Below are positions 10,478-23,828 of a stretch of DNA of 64,000 nt, piece after piece. How positions within the stretch are numbered: position 1 is the stretch's first letter; each line of letters opens with the position of its first letter. Source of the stretch: Metarhizium brunneum (lineage: Eukaryota > Ascomycota > Sordariomycetes > Hypocreales > Clavicipitaceae); assembly GCF_013426205.1 (NCBI RefSeq), contig NC_089426.1:434001-498000 (forward strand), read 5' to 3'. The notes below the pieces were generated by a model. That model was given only the letters and a program-made list of their open reading frames with translations. It made no database searches and was not told where the DNA came from. The position numbers and the translations under genes are program-made.

Positions 10478-13400
10478 ATGGGCGTCGAACAGAAAGAGGC
10501 GGCCAAAGTTGCCTCGCCGCTCCCCGGCAATTCCCGCGAGTCTACCACCACAACTCCCGAAGAAGCTGACCAACCCGACGTCAAACCCAATAAACAAGCC
10601 AGTGGAAGCTCAAGCTTCACATCTTTTCTCGTACGTCACTGCCAAGCATGTCCTACTCCAAGTCTAGCGTGGAAGTTGACGGGAAAACCTAGCGTGTCTT
10701 CACATACAACGATAAGCTAGGATGGCTCTTGAACGTCATCGCCTGCCTGGGCATGATAGGTGCAGGCGTAGTTCTTCCTCTGATGGACGTTGTGTTTGGA
10801 AAGTTTGTCAATACGTTTAACAACTTCGTTACCGGCAAGTTGTCGCCCGATGGGTACATGGACGAAGTTGGCCACTTTACGTAGGTTGATTCGTGCCCTT
10901 TTTATGCCACCTGTACTAATAGGGTCTTTCGCACAGGTTGTACTTTGTATATCTCTTTATTGCCAAATTTTGCTTGACCTTCCTTTGGACGGTTAGTTTC
11001 GAGACGTATCGCTGCCTTGGGGCCCCGGCACTGACTGATACAGGGCCTCGTCAATATTACTGCCATCCGCACAACCAAGGAACTTCGAGTCGACTTTGTG
11101 CGACAGACTCTGCGCCAGGAGATCTCCTTTTTCGACAGCCCTTCCTCATCGGTATCTGGCCAAATCACCACCAACGGAAATCTCGTCAACAACGGCATAT
11201 CAGAGAAGCTTGGACTCATCATCCAGGCTCTCTCTATGTTTGTGGCTGCCTTTGTCGTTGCGTTTATAGTACAATGGAAATTGACACTCATCACACTAGC
11301 CATTGTGCCATTCAATGCCATAGTCACACTGGGCTCCATCTATGTAGATGCATTGTACGAGTATAGGATGTTCGATATATACGCCGAATCGGGGTCGCTT
11401 GCTGAAGAAGCTTTTGCCACCATCCGCACCGCCCACGCGTTCTGGGCCTTCCCCAAGCTTACCATGAGATTTGACCGGATATTAGAGAGGGCTCGACAGA
11501 TTGGCAAGAAGAAGTCTCTGGTCTATGCTATCATGTTTCCCATTGAGTTCTTTAGTGTCATTGCAGGATATGCGTTAGCCTTTTGGCAAGGAATGAGGAT
11601 GTATTCTGATGGCGAGATTCAAAATCCGGGCACAGTCGTTACGTGAGTCTTGAAATATCCATTCTGGTCATAATCTATTGCTAACCTATTGAAGCGTGAT
11701 TTTTGCCGTCCTGGTGGCAGCCCAAGCTCTCACGCAAATTGCACCACAGACAATTGCCATTTCGAAAGCAATGGCTGCGGCTCAAGACCTCTTCGCCATT
11801 ATTGACCGACAATCCGCGATCGACTCTCTTTCAGAGGGCGGAGAGACCATCGAGAATTTCAAGGGTGATATTAAACTTCGCAAAGTGCGCTTTGCGTATC
11901 CCTCCCGTCCCGGTGTTCCGGTATTGCATGGATTAGACTTGGATATTCCATCGGATAAGACTACCGCGCTGGTGGGTGCCAGTGGTTCCGGAAAGAGTAC
12001 AATATTTGGGTTGCTAGAGCGTTGGTATACCTACTCTGCGGGAACCATTACACTTGACAATTCCAAGCTAGAAGATCTCAACCTGCGCTGGTTAAGGACC
12101 AATATTCGACTCGTTCAACAGGAGCCTACTCTTTTCAGTGGCACCATTTACCAGAATGTTGTAGATGGTCTTACGGGCACGGACAAGGAGGGTTTGCCTG
12201 ACGAAGTGCGAAAACCTCTTGTGATTGAGGCCTGTAAAGCGGCCTTTGCTCACGACTTTATTGAGGATCTGCCAAGGGGGTATGACACGTGGATTGGCGA
12301 GAGGGGCGCGTCGTTGTCGGGCGGCCAGAAGCAGCGTATTGTCATTGCCCGCAGTATCATCTCCAACCCCAAGGTGCTCTTATTAGACGAGGCTACTAGT
12401 GCTCTCGACCCAAATGCCGAGAAAATTGTCCAGGCTGCACTGAACAATGTTGCCAAGGGCCGGACCATGGTTATTATTGCCCATCGATTATCGACGATTC
12501 GTGATGCGGATAACATTATCGTCATGTCCAAAGGCGAAACTGTCGAAAACGGAACACACTCAGAATTGATTGAAAGGGCAGGAGCGTATGCTCGGCTTGT
12601 TCGAGCCCAAGACCTGGGAAAGACGTCTGACTCTATGGGAGATGAGCCTGAGCATGACAAGGATGCGCGGGTAGTCGGCATGGAAAAAGAGCTCACACGG
12701 GCCTCGACGACGGGTACGATGCATGAGGAGACGAGGGCCAGAGGGAAGCATTACGGCCTACTACACGGACTAATATTAGTTCTTAAAGAGCAAAGGACTC
12801 TGTGGTGGCCGACGTTTGTTATTTTTCTGACCTGTGTTGCTGGAGGTAAACTATCCCCATTCAGTGCTTCGGCCTTCTCATGCTAATGTTCTTCTATAGG
12901 CGGTACCTATCCGGCACTTGCCGTCTTGTTCTCCAAGACGATGGAAGCTTTTGAAACGATTGACGTTGACAAGTGCAACTTTTTTGCTCTCATGTTCTTC
13001 GTTGTGGCCTTGGGAAACCTCGTGCTATATGCTGTTGCTGGGTGGTTGTCCAACATTGTTGCGCAGACTACCATGAAGTTTTACCGCGGCGAAATCTTCA
13101 ACAACACGCTCCGTCAAGACATGCCATTCTTTGACAAACCCGAAAACGGAACAGGGGCTCTCGTGTCACGGTTGACATCAGAGCCCACCAGCCTCCAGGA
13201 GCTATTGTCAATGAACATCTCTCTCTTGGTCATCTGCATCGTAAACCTCGTGGCTAGTTGCATCCTCGCCATTATATCAGGCTGGAAGTTGGGATTGGTT
13301 CTGACCTTTGGAGCTCTTCCATTCATCGTGGGTTCGGGATATATGCGGATCCGACTAGAGTTCAAGTTTGAAGAAGACACCGTTGAGCGCTTCGCCAAGA

Positions 13401-14596
13401 GCAGCGCTGTGGCAGCTGAAGCAGTCATGGGGATCAGGACAGTCTCATCCCTTGCGCTCGAACGAGCCGTGATTGAGAGATACCGAGAGAAATTACAAGG
13501 TATTGCGCGCCATGCTATTGGCAGCCTTGGCTATAAAATGTTCTTCTATGCACTCAGCCAGTCTGTGTCCATGCTTGCCATGGGCCTGGGGTTCTGGTAT
13601 GGCGGCAAGCTTGTGTCGACGGGCGAATACACGTCTGGTCAGTTTTATGTTATTTTTATCGCGATTGTCTTCTCAGGCGAGGCTGCCGCTATGCTATTCC
13701 AGTATACGACAAGCATTACCAAGGCCGGGACCGCCATCAATTATATTTTCCGGCTCCGTCGGGACCGAATTCTCTTTGATGATGGCGATGGCGACTGGCA
13801 ACCCGAGGGTAATGGCACCATTGCCGAAAAGGAACTCGGTGGAAAGGGCACGGAAATGATCTTTGACAAAGTCCAGTTCTCGTATCCCTTACGGCCGAAG
13901 CAAAAGGTCCTCCGCGGCGTTGACGTGGCCATCAGGCCGGGCAAAATGGTGGCCTTTGTAGGGGCCTCTGGCTGTGGAAAGTCCACCATGATAGCGCTCC
14001 TGCAACGCTTTTACGATCCGACAAGCGGCGAGCTCCGTGCCAACGGTCGAGATGTGAAGAGCCTCAATCGGTGCAGGTACCGTCGCGACATGGCACTTGT
14101 TCAGCAAGAACCCGTGCTCTACCAGGGGTCCATACGAGAAAATATCTCGCTGGGCATTGAAAAGGGCAATCCGTCAGAAGCACAAATCATTGAGGCTTGC
14201 AAGAGCGCCAATGTATGGGACTTTGTCTCGTCCTTGCCAGAAGGCCTTGATACGGCATGCGGCAACCAGGGTCTGTCGCTGTCGGGTGGCCAACGCCAGC
14301 GGATTGCCATTGCACGAGCCTTGATTCGCAGGCCCCGATTACTGTTGCTCGACGAGGCCACAAGTGCCCTGGACACTGAATCGGAAAAGGTTGTGAAGGA
14401 GGCGTTGGATCGTGCGGCCGAGGGCAGAACGACTATTGCAGTTGCCCATCGACTAAGCACGATTCGCGATGCCGATGTGATTGCCGTGTTTGCCAAGGGG
14501 AATATAGTGGAATTGGGGACTCACGACGAACTGGTGGATAAGAAGGGCATGTACTATGAGATGGTGCTGGGGCAGTCGTTGGATCGGGAGTCTTGA
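10478..14596 (+). CDS. Full-size ABC transporter, ABCB/MDR type (TMD-NBD-TMD-NBD)
   Basis: Six exons (10478-10630, 10693-10880, 10937-10991, 11044-11642, 11695-12845, 12900-14596) give 1280 aa. All five introns are 52-62 nt with GT...AG ends. NBD1 has Walker A GASGSGKST near residue 426, signature LSGGQKQR near 530 and Walker B KVLLLDEATSALD near 550. NBD2 has GASGCGKST near 1070, LSGGQRQR and LLLLDEATSALD. Each NBD is preceded by a six-helix membrane domain, the first starting after a polar N-terminus of about 50 residues. Both catalytic sites look intact, with H-loops AHRLSTIRDAD. MDR-type pumps export lipophilic compounds, pheromones or toxins across the plasma membrane; the substrate cannot be read from sequence. 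It is divergent from the Zn2Cys6 regulator. It converges on the glycerate kinase gene. Confidence 0.9.
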
Positions 14597-16590
14597 TAGG
14601 CTTGTGGCACAATGTATACTATTATAGACGGGTTGTAAGCGGCCAACTTGTGTTTGGAAGGAGGCGTCGAGTGTATCCCCGGCGGATACTACGCCATGTA
14701 TGGCGCTTGGTCTGTATCGTTGCTTCTTCGCGACGAGGTCACTACTCCGTGTACATTGGAAACGAAAATACCAACACTACTCCTCACAAACGTTGCGTTG
14801 CTAGCAGCTGATTCCGAGTAGGATGAGGCCGTGCCAGAGAGGATATTGGCTTGTTATGTGTTCCTTTACTGATTCAGAATCGAGCGAAGGCAGCCGATTT
14901 GGAAACACGTCGGTTGGTGTAGTCCACCAACACATTTGCAACTCTCTAAAGGTACACCGCCCGACCACTCCGCTGTATTCGAATGCGTCTGGCCCTGGCG
15001 GTTGAGCGCGAGGCTTGCCAAGCCCGAGGCAAGGTGAAGTTTCATGTAGTAGCGTTATCAGCATCGGTGTCAGTGGGTGTCAAAGGCTACGCACAGATAG
15101 AGAGAGTGAGTCAAGATGTGCATACACGCTTAGAGGGGAAGCCAACGAGACAAGTGGCTTGAAGCGTTCACTGCGGCGTTGCAATTGAATGGTATAGAGT
15201 CTGAGATATGTCCCTTGGCCTTGCAGTTTGCAGTCACAAGTATTTGATTGTTGAGTGCTGCCGAAGGGATCGAACACTTAGAAGCCCTCACTCTGCATCG
15301 AAAGTAAATTCTTGGATGCTTTGCGACGGGGATGTACCATGTCTCTTGTCGGGTAGGAGCATGTCGGCTTGGTGACGATATTACCCGGCTAGATCGTAGC
15401 AGTTGATTAGCTTTGAGTTGAAAATAGTAGATAAGCTTCTGTTGAGTCAACGAGGCGATAATTGAAGGCCCGAAGGCACGAATCACGATATTTGCTTTTT
15501 CTAGGGTCTTGTTCAAGATGAGGACTAGGATGAGACCCGGGGTCATCACAGGGGTTTTCAGGGGCTCCAACAGGGTATTAAAGGGTCAGTCAATTTCCCG
15601 GGTTTTCAGTGCCTGTATTCGGGTCGTTCAGACACCACTAATGTTATCTTTTTGCTCATGAATGCGCCTCAATCCACTTTGTAAATTGCTGTTGAAAACT
15701 CAACAGCTTCACGGCTTTCCCTGCCGGAATGTCCGGGAAGGAATGTCGCGTGGTAACACAAGTTGAATACGACGTGATTCAAGGGCAGATGGAGAAACCA
15801 GGCGACACGATGAAAGACGAACTGTACATCTGGCAGAGTCTCTTCTCAGAGACCGCGCGCCCGTGACGCCCGTGACGCCCGTGGTGCAGTCTATACAAGA
15901 CGTGGTCCGTCCCGTCCTTGTTTTCGGAACACCATTTATTTGTAACGTTGTCTTCACTTTGCGCACACTATTACTGGAAATCACCATGATTCCATTTAGA
16001 TTCGATGATGCATCGCCAGCATAGGCCCGGTTACCCGGAAAACCCAAAGCGCTATACCTCGCGGTGGCTAACTGGGTGCTTGGCTGGGGGTTTGAATAAC
16101 TTTGGGAGTTGAAATGCTTATCGCATGATTCAAGTGCCCAAGTCCTAAGAAAGATGCCTCTGTGAATCTGTGAATTCAACTGTGTCAATGACATGTCTTT
16201 GTACAGGAAATTTTACCTCCCATTGCAACCGTTATTGGCAGAGTGATGATGTATCAAAAGATAATTGCCAACTGCGTACTAAGCTGTTACTTCATAACTG
16301 TCCCCCAGACGTTTCATGACTCATGAGCAAGAGGCAAACTCAACCAGGGTGCGCCAATCAGAATCAGGTGCTGGAAAAAAAAAGAATCAAACGGCACAAA
16401 CACGGCATCAGGCAGATTATAAACAAAAAAGGTACGTAGCTAAAGTAAAATACTTGGCTTGATATAAATGACTATTCCTGGAATATGTGCTATAAGAAAC
16501 GCTTTCCATCCCCCACAACAGCGACAACCGGTATGTGACTAAAATCCTCATCGACTACATATGTACTGATGCAGTTTTCTTTCGACCATG
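14597..16590. other. Convergent intergenic region, no gene seen
   Basis: This stretch holds the 3' flanks of the ABC transporter and glycerate kinase genes. A short tandem of the 9-mer GTGACGCCC (three copies, about 15862-15888) is the only structure noticed. Open frames here have no convincing protein character. Confidence 0.35.
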
Positions 16591-17866
16591 CTACAGGCCA
16601 TCCCGCGATTGAAGAGACAGACCAACCTGGACGACCCTCATGGTCCGCTCCGCCGCAGAGGTGAGCAGGCTCGCCGTCTGCTGTATAGCATCGTCCAAGC
16701 TCAGCGGAGAGTCTAGGATACTCGAAAAGGCCGAGAACCCATCCTCATAGACGCTATTTGCGCCCGTGCTAATTGTGCCCACCAAGGCAATCACACATGC
16801 CCCCTGCGCCCTCGCTTTCCGCGCAACTTCGCCCGTCATCTTCCCCTTTGTGGACTGGGAGTCGAGCGCGCCCTCGGCCGTAAAGACAATGTCCCAGCGA
16901 GAGTCGAGCGTCTGCTGCAGCTGGAAATATTCATCGATGGCAGCCACTCGCGGCCGGAGACGGGCGCCGAGCAGAAGGAGGCCGGCGCCGAGGCCGCCGG
17001 ACGCGCCACCACCGGGGGCGCTCGACATGTCGTATCCGAGGAGGGGGGCTGCCACACGGGCAAGATTGTCCATGGCTCGCGACAAGACGTTCACCTGGGC
17101 GGGTGTTGCGCCCTTTTGCGGCCCGTAGACGCGGGCGACGCCGTTGCTGCCGCAGAGGATGTTCTTGATGTTGCACACGGCTTCCATCTCGATGGCCTGC
17201 CCGCCTTTACACGGCGTGTGTGAGCATCGGGAGGTCCGTTTCCGGTTCTCGGTAGGGAAGGTGCTTACCTGAGCGGGAATCGAGGAGGCGCGGATGAAGG
17301 CCGTCTAGGCAGATGCTGCGCAGGTGTATCAGAGAGCCGCCGCCCGCGGCCGTGGGCAACTCTTGATCGTTGTCGTCGAGCAGCCGGGCCCCGAGCGCCT
17401 GGAGCATGCCGGCGCCGCCGTCCGAGGTGCCGGAGTCTCCGCACCCGATGATGATTTTGGTGCAGCCCTCGTCGAGAGCGGCGGCTATGAGCTGGCCGAC
17501 GCCGTATGACGTCGTGGCCGTCGGGTCCCGGCAGTCTCGGCGGACGAGCCGCAAGCCGGCTGCGCTCGCCATGTCCAGGACGGCGGTGCGCTTGTCCTCG
17601 CCGATGACGCCGTAGTGCGAGGGAATGGGCGTCTTGTGCGGTCCCAGCACCGTCATGGGACGAATTTCGCCCCCCTTGGCGGCGACGAGGGCGTTGCAGA
17701 AGCCTTCGCCGCCATCGTGGACGGGCATCCGGCGGACAATGGACGTTGCGTTGTCCAGTACTCGCCTGATGCCCTTTTCGATGCAGGCGGCGGCTTCGTC
17801 TGGCTCGAGGCTTTCTTTAAAGCCCGAGGGTGCAATGAGGATGCGAAGAGGCTTCATGGTGGCCAT
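16591..17866 (-). CDS. Glycerate kinase (GarK/GlxK family)
   Basis: Exons 17866-17269 and 17204-16591 flank a 64-nt intron (GTAAGC...TAAAG) and code 403 aa. The N-terminus MKPLRILIAPSGFKESL matches the glycerate kinase start. Family motifs follow in order: PVHDGGEGFCNAL, GCGDSGTSDGGAGMLQALGA, VYGPQKGAT and GGASGGLGAGLLLLGA, then FTAEGALDSQSTKGK near the end. The enzyme phosphorylates D-glycerate with ATP to 2- or 3-phosphoglycerate, feeding glyoxylate/serine-derived carbon into glycolysis, probably in the cytosol. Length is near the usual 370-400. An in-frame ATG further upstream (18037) would add 57 residues without family similarity, so 17866 (or 17857) is preferred. The ACGCGCC-rich codon use matches its neighbours. 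Confidence 0.88.
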
Positions 17867-19565
17867 TTGATTGTGCTGAACTCCGATGCGTGGGAAACTG
17901 ACCGGGACATGATCTACATTCAGGGGCCGCATAACACAGATATATACATGGAAATTAGGCCACGTCTCAGCGTGATGCCATGGACCCGGATGGGAAGAGA
18001 GACGGCGCCGTACCGACTCTGCCACCGCCATGTGCATTGATGACGAAATCTGGCATCTACACGGTGTTCCTGGCCTGCTTGTGCACGTTTATTTCCAGCT
18101 TCAACCGGATGTGCGGAACAGGGAAACTAGAGACTGTATCGCCACGACGGGATACGGCCCCGACTTCAGGCGCAGCGCTTGCTGTCTACAAGGCAGATTG
18201 TCGAGGCTGTGACAAGGTGTCTCTGATGGCTTGCAAAGCACGCATGAATACTTGCCAGATTAGATTCAACTTGGTGATGGATATCCACACCCGTGGGCCG
18301 TTGGTGTGTTGCAATACATACATGAACGTGTTTCCGTGGACGGGCCTTAATCAAGTCCTCTGGCAGTGCAGCATCTCGGCGTTGAAAATGGACTGATTTA
18401 GAACACGTTGGAGCGCTAGCAAGTCCACAAGACGCCAATTTCCCGACCCAATGCGGCATTATAGGGGTAAGGGTATAGTAGTGAGGTCTGATGGTGTTAT
18501 CTGCAAAGTTTGGCCCGGACAAAAGAACTTGTTGTTTTGGGCCGTGACGCTCTCGAGCCCTGATCCTGGCCCCGGGTCGAAAAAACATGGAGTGGTGACG
18601 GCCAGGAAAATTTCGAGCCCACGAATGAACTGCCTGTTGATGGGTATAGACGGCATCCATTAATGATTCTCATCATATAACTACATGTATGACATGACGA
18701 CGCTGGGTATACTCTAGAGCATCTCTGGCATGGCCCAGTTTCGCATCGACTGAGGTTTAATTTTGGCCGCATGAGGAAAGCGGCTTGGCCCAGCTGCGCC
18801 GTACCGAGTCCCCGTACTGGACTAAAGATAGAAACCGCAGCAGGACGTCGGATCGGATCATGATCGGAGGTTGGCCGGGACGTTGCATCCTGTGCTGCTG
18901 CTGGACGCACCGCACCGTCATGGCCATCCATCCCATCCTATCCCGTCTGGGGAACCGCGAGCGTCGAGCGTCGAGCGTCGAGCGTGTGGACGTGTGGTCT
19001 GGTTAAAGTTGGGCCCGGCCTCGATGACCACGCGACCACTTGCCTGATGCAGCCGGGAATATCATGTTTGCGTTGTGGCGCAAGGGCCGATCGCCGCGTC
19101 ACTCATGCAGCTTCTCTCCTTCTCCACGGCGACTCCACGTCGTCGCGGAGCCAGGGACCCAGTCAACAAGCATAAAGATAGTCCTAAAGATAAAGCCCCG
19201 TGAGCTGGTTGGCTGGCCCCGTCCAACGATGCCATGGAATGGTGCGCCGAGCCGGTTTGAGGCCATTTTGCGCTGCCTCGGACAGGACGGGCCAAAAATA
19301 TCTCCCCCAGCCCCAGGCCAAGTGTGCCTTGCAGGGCTGAACTCTCCCGCAGCCCGCTTCGACATGTGTTGAAACTTTGCAAACCAGCATCCTTTGCGTT
19401 TTGGAATTCCAAAAATACCAGCGCCGGCGGACGGTGAACTTCCGGCCATGGCGGCTGTTATAATCCTGCGACGCGGCGTCGACGTTTCGTCCGAGCCAGC
19501 CATGTTGGCAAGTCACACCGCTCCCTTTGCTTCCCTAACCTCCAAAATAGAGTGCCTTGATCGAC
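17867..19565. promoter_or_regulatory. Divergent promoter region, glycerate kinase / MFS transporter
   Basis: No gene is supported between the two start codons. A short tandem of GCGTCGA units lies at 18961-18985. The rest is unremarkable mixed sequence with antisense open frames only. Confidence 0.35.
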
Positions 19566-21286
19566 ATGAAGCGCGGCTCGTGCCCCCCGTCGCCTCCTGT
19601 TCCCCTGCTGAGCGCCTACGCGTGCGACATGGCCGCGTCGGACTCGGCATCGCATGACGTCGAGGCCTACCACGCCGCCGGGCCCGACTTCAAGCTCGAC
19701 ACTGACGATCCCATCGTGGTGTCGTGGGACGGGCCGCACGATCCGGAAAACCCCAAGAACTGGAAGGCAGGCCGCAAATGGGGCATCACCATTCTGGTCT
19801 CGTGCTTCACCTTCATCTCGCCCTTCTCGTCGACCATGGTGACGCCGGCCATGGACGTCATCGCCCGCGACCTCCAGGTCCCCGCGGGCTTCATGCAGCA
19901 GCTCGTCATGACCATCTTCCTGCTCGGCTTCGCCCAAGGACCGTTCGTCCTGGCGCCGCTGTCCGAGATCTTTGGCCGCGCCATTGTGCTCCAGCTTTCC
20001 AATGTCATGTACTTGGTGTTTAACCTGGCGTGCGGGTTTGCCCAGACAAAGGAGCAGATGCTTGCGTTTCGCTTCCTGAGCGGCGTGGGCGGGAGCGCGC
20101 CCCAGGCTGTACGTTGGACGTGACTTGAACAAACTAAAGACGATGTGCTGACTCGACGGGCAGATATGCAACGGCATCCTGGCCGACTGCTGGCGCAAGG
20201 AAGAGCGCGGCAAGGGCCAGGCCATCTACGGGCTGCTCACGTTTCTGGGACCGGTGCTCGCGCCTATTCTGGGGGCGTACGTGTCCATATACACGACCTG
20301 GCGCTGGATATTTTGGTCGACGTCTGCTTTCGACCTCGTCGTCCAAGTCGCTGCCCTGTTCTTCCTGAGGGAGACGTACGGCCCTAGGATCCTCTTGCAA
20401 AAGGCGAGGCGCCTGACCAGGGAGACTGGCCGGAGGCATGTCACGGAGGAGAACCGGCCCTTGTCCCAAGTGCTCCGGCGTCGCATCTTGGTACCGTTCA
20501 TCATGTTGTTTGCCCATCCTGCCGTGCAAGTACCGTCTTTGTATCGGGCGTATCTATATGGCGTCATGTATCTGGTGTAAGTAGAGCGCAACAGACTCGC
20601 AGACATTTCTCATCACCCACAGCTAACAATGGAGGCGATAGACTGCACACATTTCCTCTTGTATGGGTAGGCACGTATGGCATGGCCAAGGGCCCCGCGA
20701 GCTTGAACTACCTGTCTCTTGGTATAGGATTCATCATTGGGCTTCAAATCTCGCACCCGTTGATTGACAAGGTTTGCAAATCATTCCCAAATCAAGGCGT
20801 CCTGTGGCCATGATGCTGACTCTGCGTGACCAGCTCTACGTCAAGTTTCAAACCAAGTACGGCCACGAGGATGGCCTGCCCGAGTGGCGCGTCCCGCCCA
20901 TGATTATCGGCGCCGTGCTCTGTCCCGTCGGCCTGTTCGTGTATGGATGGACGGCACAGGCAGGGGCACACTGGATATTGCCCAATATCGGCTGCGTGAT
21001 ACTTGCCACGGGGCTCATCATTGCTTTCCAGAGCGCCCAGGCATACGTGGTGGATGCGTACAACGAGCACTACGCAGCGAGCGCCGCCGCCGCCGGTGCC
21101 TTTGTCCGTACAATGTTTGGCTTTAGCTTTCCCTTGTTTGCGCCGAAAATGTACCAGGCTCTCGGCCTTGGATGGGGGAACTCCCTTCTTGCCTTCACCA
21201 CCATTGGCATTGGCGTAGTCAGCCCCGGGCTGCTCTGGTTCTACGGACACAAGCTGCGGGAGTGGAGTGGAATGGGAATGAGATAG
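19566..21286 (+). CDS. MFS transporter, DHA1 drug:H+ antiporter type
   Basis: Four exons (19566-20108, 20164-20576, 20642-20771, 20834-21286) give 512 aa; introns are 55, 65 and 62 nt. The N-terminal cytosolic segment carries DPENPKNW, the signature preceding helix 1 in fungal DHA1 carriers. Motif-A-like LAPLSEIFGR follows helix 2-3 and RFLSGVGGSAPQA|ICNGILADCW marks helix 5. Twelve hydrophobic segments are visible across the spliced product, ending GLLWFYGHKLREWSGMGMR. Such carriers sit in the plasma membrane and expel drugs, polyamines or secondary metabolites. The start is uncertain: ATGs at 19557, 19566 and 19629 are all in frame, and 19629 (MAASDSASHDV) would give a more typical N-terminus. 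The gene stands alone, with no biosynthetic cluster genes nearby. Confidence 0.85.
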
Positions 21287-22601
21287 GCACTGGCTTTGCT
21301 TTCCACAGATGCCGGCGGTGGATGCGAGTTGGAGGCTGTTGTTGATTTCTCGCCATGTCGGACGCGGCACGGCATGGCGCATCATGTTTGCCTGGCGAAA
21401 AGGAGTGTATTGGTCACATTGTATCAACTGCCTATTTGACATCATGTAGTTGGATGCTTCTCTCCCCGTGCCGTATTCTCATGTGCCGATCGAGGCTGTC
21501 CTTGCGTGACGTGCCGTCACTGGCCAACTTGTACTTGCACCCAGCCACCGAGCAGTACCACCTCGTCTGAGCCAACGGCCGTCTATGGACGGAATTGACG
21601 TGACGTTAAAGTCCTGCGTTCTGGCTAAAGGCCCTTGTGCAGCTGGCCACGCAACACTTGAATGGGCGGGTATGCTGCTTGAGGTGCCGACTATTTTGAC
21701 CGTGTCAACGACGGGCTGGAGAGCGCGCAACGCAGAGCAACTTACGTCAGTGACCGTCTGGAAAAGACTTCCCAGCACTCTGGGCACTGGAAGAGACTTG
21801 AAACAGCCGAGTTTTGTTGTAAATGGTGGTCAGATCGCCGTTGCAGGTTTTGGAGGGCATTCGCGAGCCTAGATGTTTCTTCGCCTACTTCGTCCTGTCC
21901 AGCAGGCTCGACAGGGCTTGACACTGCCTCATTATACTCTTCGAGCGGACCGCCGTTTCCCCGGACCACCCAGCTAGGATCCACATATTGGATAGATCGG
22001 TTTTCGTGATGATGATGTAGTTGATCAGATCCAGATGGCTCCGCTGGAGTTTGAACGGAAATTAGAGGCCGACCCGGTTAAAAAGGACAATGGGATAAAA
22101 GAAGCCTGCAGGAGAGTGTCAACGGAGCAGAGAAGACAAGTACGATGGCTGCGCGAAATGCAAAGTCGTCGGGGGGCAACGAATGTACGGTAAGCGGAAA
22201 CCTGTAAGAACTGTGTGCGGTGAGACCGACAGGGCCGCCCGTGAGAGAAGGAAGAAAGGACCAGATGATGGGCGCGGATTCTTGACTGCTTTATATTTAT
22301 ACTTTTCCGGGGCGAGCTTCGCATTGGCTCCCACCCCTCAGCGGTATGCCACAAAATCTGCGAGGCGTCCATGGCTGCAAACCGACTCATCGAGCCAATC
22401 ATCTCTAACTGGCTTCATTGGGGCTTTTATCAGGTTATTATGGCAGATGGGTATAAAGAGACAACATTGGGAGACTTGAATTTCTCGAGATCGGTATCCT
22501 CAGTCTCCAATCAGCGTCCTGTGTAAATGCCAACTCTTACACGTATAATTCCAAGTCCCCTGATATAAAATCGTTGCACTCACATCCAACAGCTACCAAG
22601 A
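21287..22601. other. Intergenic region, no supported gene
   Basis: Only short open frames on both strands occur here, none with recognisable motifs or consistent splice sites. A minus-strand frame ending at 21742 has a CPEC pair but no further zinc-finger ligands. The right end is the promoter of the orphan gene at 22602. Confidence 0.3.
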
Positions 22602-23100
22602 ATGTCGTTGGTAATATTTTGCTGCAATTCAATCAGTCCTTACCGCCCCCAATATCTTTCTCACCAGGGCATGTTTACTTCTTTCATGTCGTGGGCTGCC
22701 TTCCCGAGGCAATCCGCACGGGACTCGACGGGTGAAACAAAGACCGACCTCGTCCACCTCGCGCCCCCGTTTGCCGTTCAGCTCGTCAGGCAGAAAAACT
22801 ATGGTCCGCTTGAATCCAAAAAGTATTTCATCCCAGTCCAGGGCACTACTGGCGACTTTGTCGAGGTGGTCGAGGATGACTTGATTCAAGCCAATTTCCA
22901 GAAACTCAACACGTAGGCATGCCCACAAGCGCAATTCTTTGTCTGAATTCTAAATAATGGGATCAAGGTACAAGAACTACAAGTGCGAGGTTCACGACAA
23001 ATTCTACGAGGTCAACATTTATCAGAAGGACCCGGTGAATAAGCATCACTGGCGGGCGACGTTGGCGAGACCGGCTCGTGATATTGACCTAGGCCAATGA
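22602..23100 (+). CDS. Orphan protein of unknown function
   Basis: Two exons, 22602-22912 and 22968-23100, are separated by a 55-nt intron (GTAGGC...CAAG) and code 147 aa. The first exon contains KTDLVHLAPPFAVQL and YGPLESKKYFIPVQG. The second gives YKNYKCEVHDKFYEVNIYQK and ends RPARDIDLGQ. The protein is polar and mixed alpha/beta in character, with no membrane helix after the start. I do not recognise the family. A further optional 57-nt intron (22611-22667, GTAATA...CCAG) would also keep frame and shorten the N-terminus to MSLGMFTSFMSW. It borders the accessory compartment on the left. Confidence 0.5.
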
Positions 23101-23515
23101 GGTGAACATCCCCAAGTAGGACCTGGCACTGTATCGGGTCATTGGATTATCGCAGCCGTAACAATCTTGCACTCGCAAAGGAGTTGAGGAGAATACGGAG
23201 CCCTAATACTGAGCGCCCTCGCTGGAAAAACAAATTGTTGGGGTCTGATTACTTTTGATCATGTAAACTACAGGGCCTGATTATTAACGCTAGTCGAGCG
23301 GCAATAACGACACCTATTATACATTATATGTGCAATTTGTTTGTTTCCCTAGCTGGGAGAGCAAGAATGATACAGTCGCGTGCTCTATGCATGTCTCCAG
23401 CTTGCTTCCTCCTTCTTCACCCTCAGCCTTAGATAGATGATCTGATAATAACCTGCATGTACCAGATGATGGTTGTGTATTCAGCTGTCGTGCAATGATT
23501 TCGTTGGGCTGATCT

Positions 23516-23580
23516 CCTGCGACAAGGGCTCGAAGAGGGCTTGGAGCAATAGCTCAATTCAGCTAATAACAGTCTTTGGT
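23516..23580 (+). repeat. Dispersed roughly 70-bp repeat, copy A
   Basis: Shares an ordered set of words with copies at 53681-53760 and 63534-63611: GACAAGGG, GGCTTGGA, TAGCTCAA, CTAATAACA and GTCTTTGGT. All three lie in plus orientation inside accessory DNA. Copy A runs directly into an AT-rich decayed block. Likely the end of a retroelement LTR plus flanking internal sequence; this is inference. Confidence 0.65.
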
Positions 23581-23828
23581 GTATTATAAGTTTTATAGTA
23601 AACTTATATAAAAGTTTTAGCGGTCCTTATAACTATTAATAGTAAAAGTCTAAATAAGCTATTTAGTTTATTTTATTATTAACTAAATTATTATAGTTTT
23701 TATATATAACTTCTTAGAGCTTTTAGGGTTTCTGCTACACTAAGGAACTTTATATATATATTAATAGCCTAACTCTTATTACTCCGACCTTACCTTACTA
23801 TAATTAACCTATTACATTGCTTACTTTA
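23581..23828. repeat. AT-rich, RIP-like decayed block
   Basis: About 250 nt composed almost wholly of A/T with TA-rich words, between repeat copy A and the WD40 remnant. The base composition contrasts sharply with the flanking genes. It resembles DNA after repeat-induced point mutation; no original element can be recognised. Confidence 0.5.

Noticed and set aside
19566..21286. MFS transporter, ABC pump and regulator as a biosynthetic gene cluster
   Set aside because: No polyketide synthase, peptide synthetase, terpene synthase or tailoring enzyme is present nearby.
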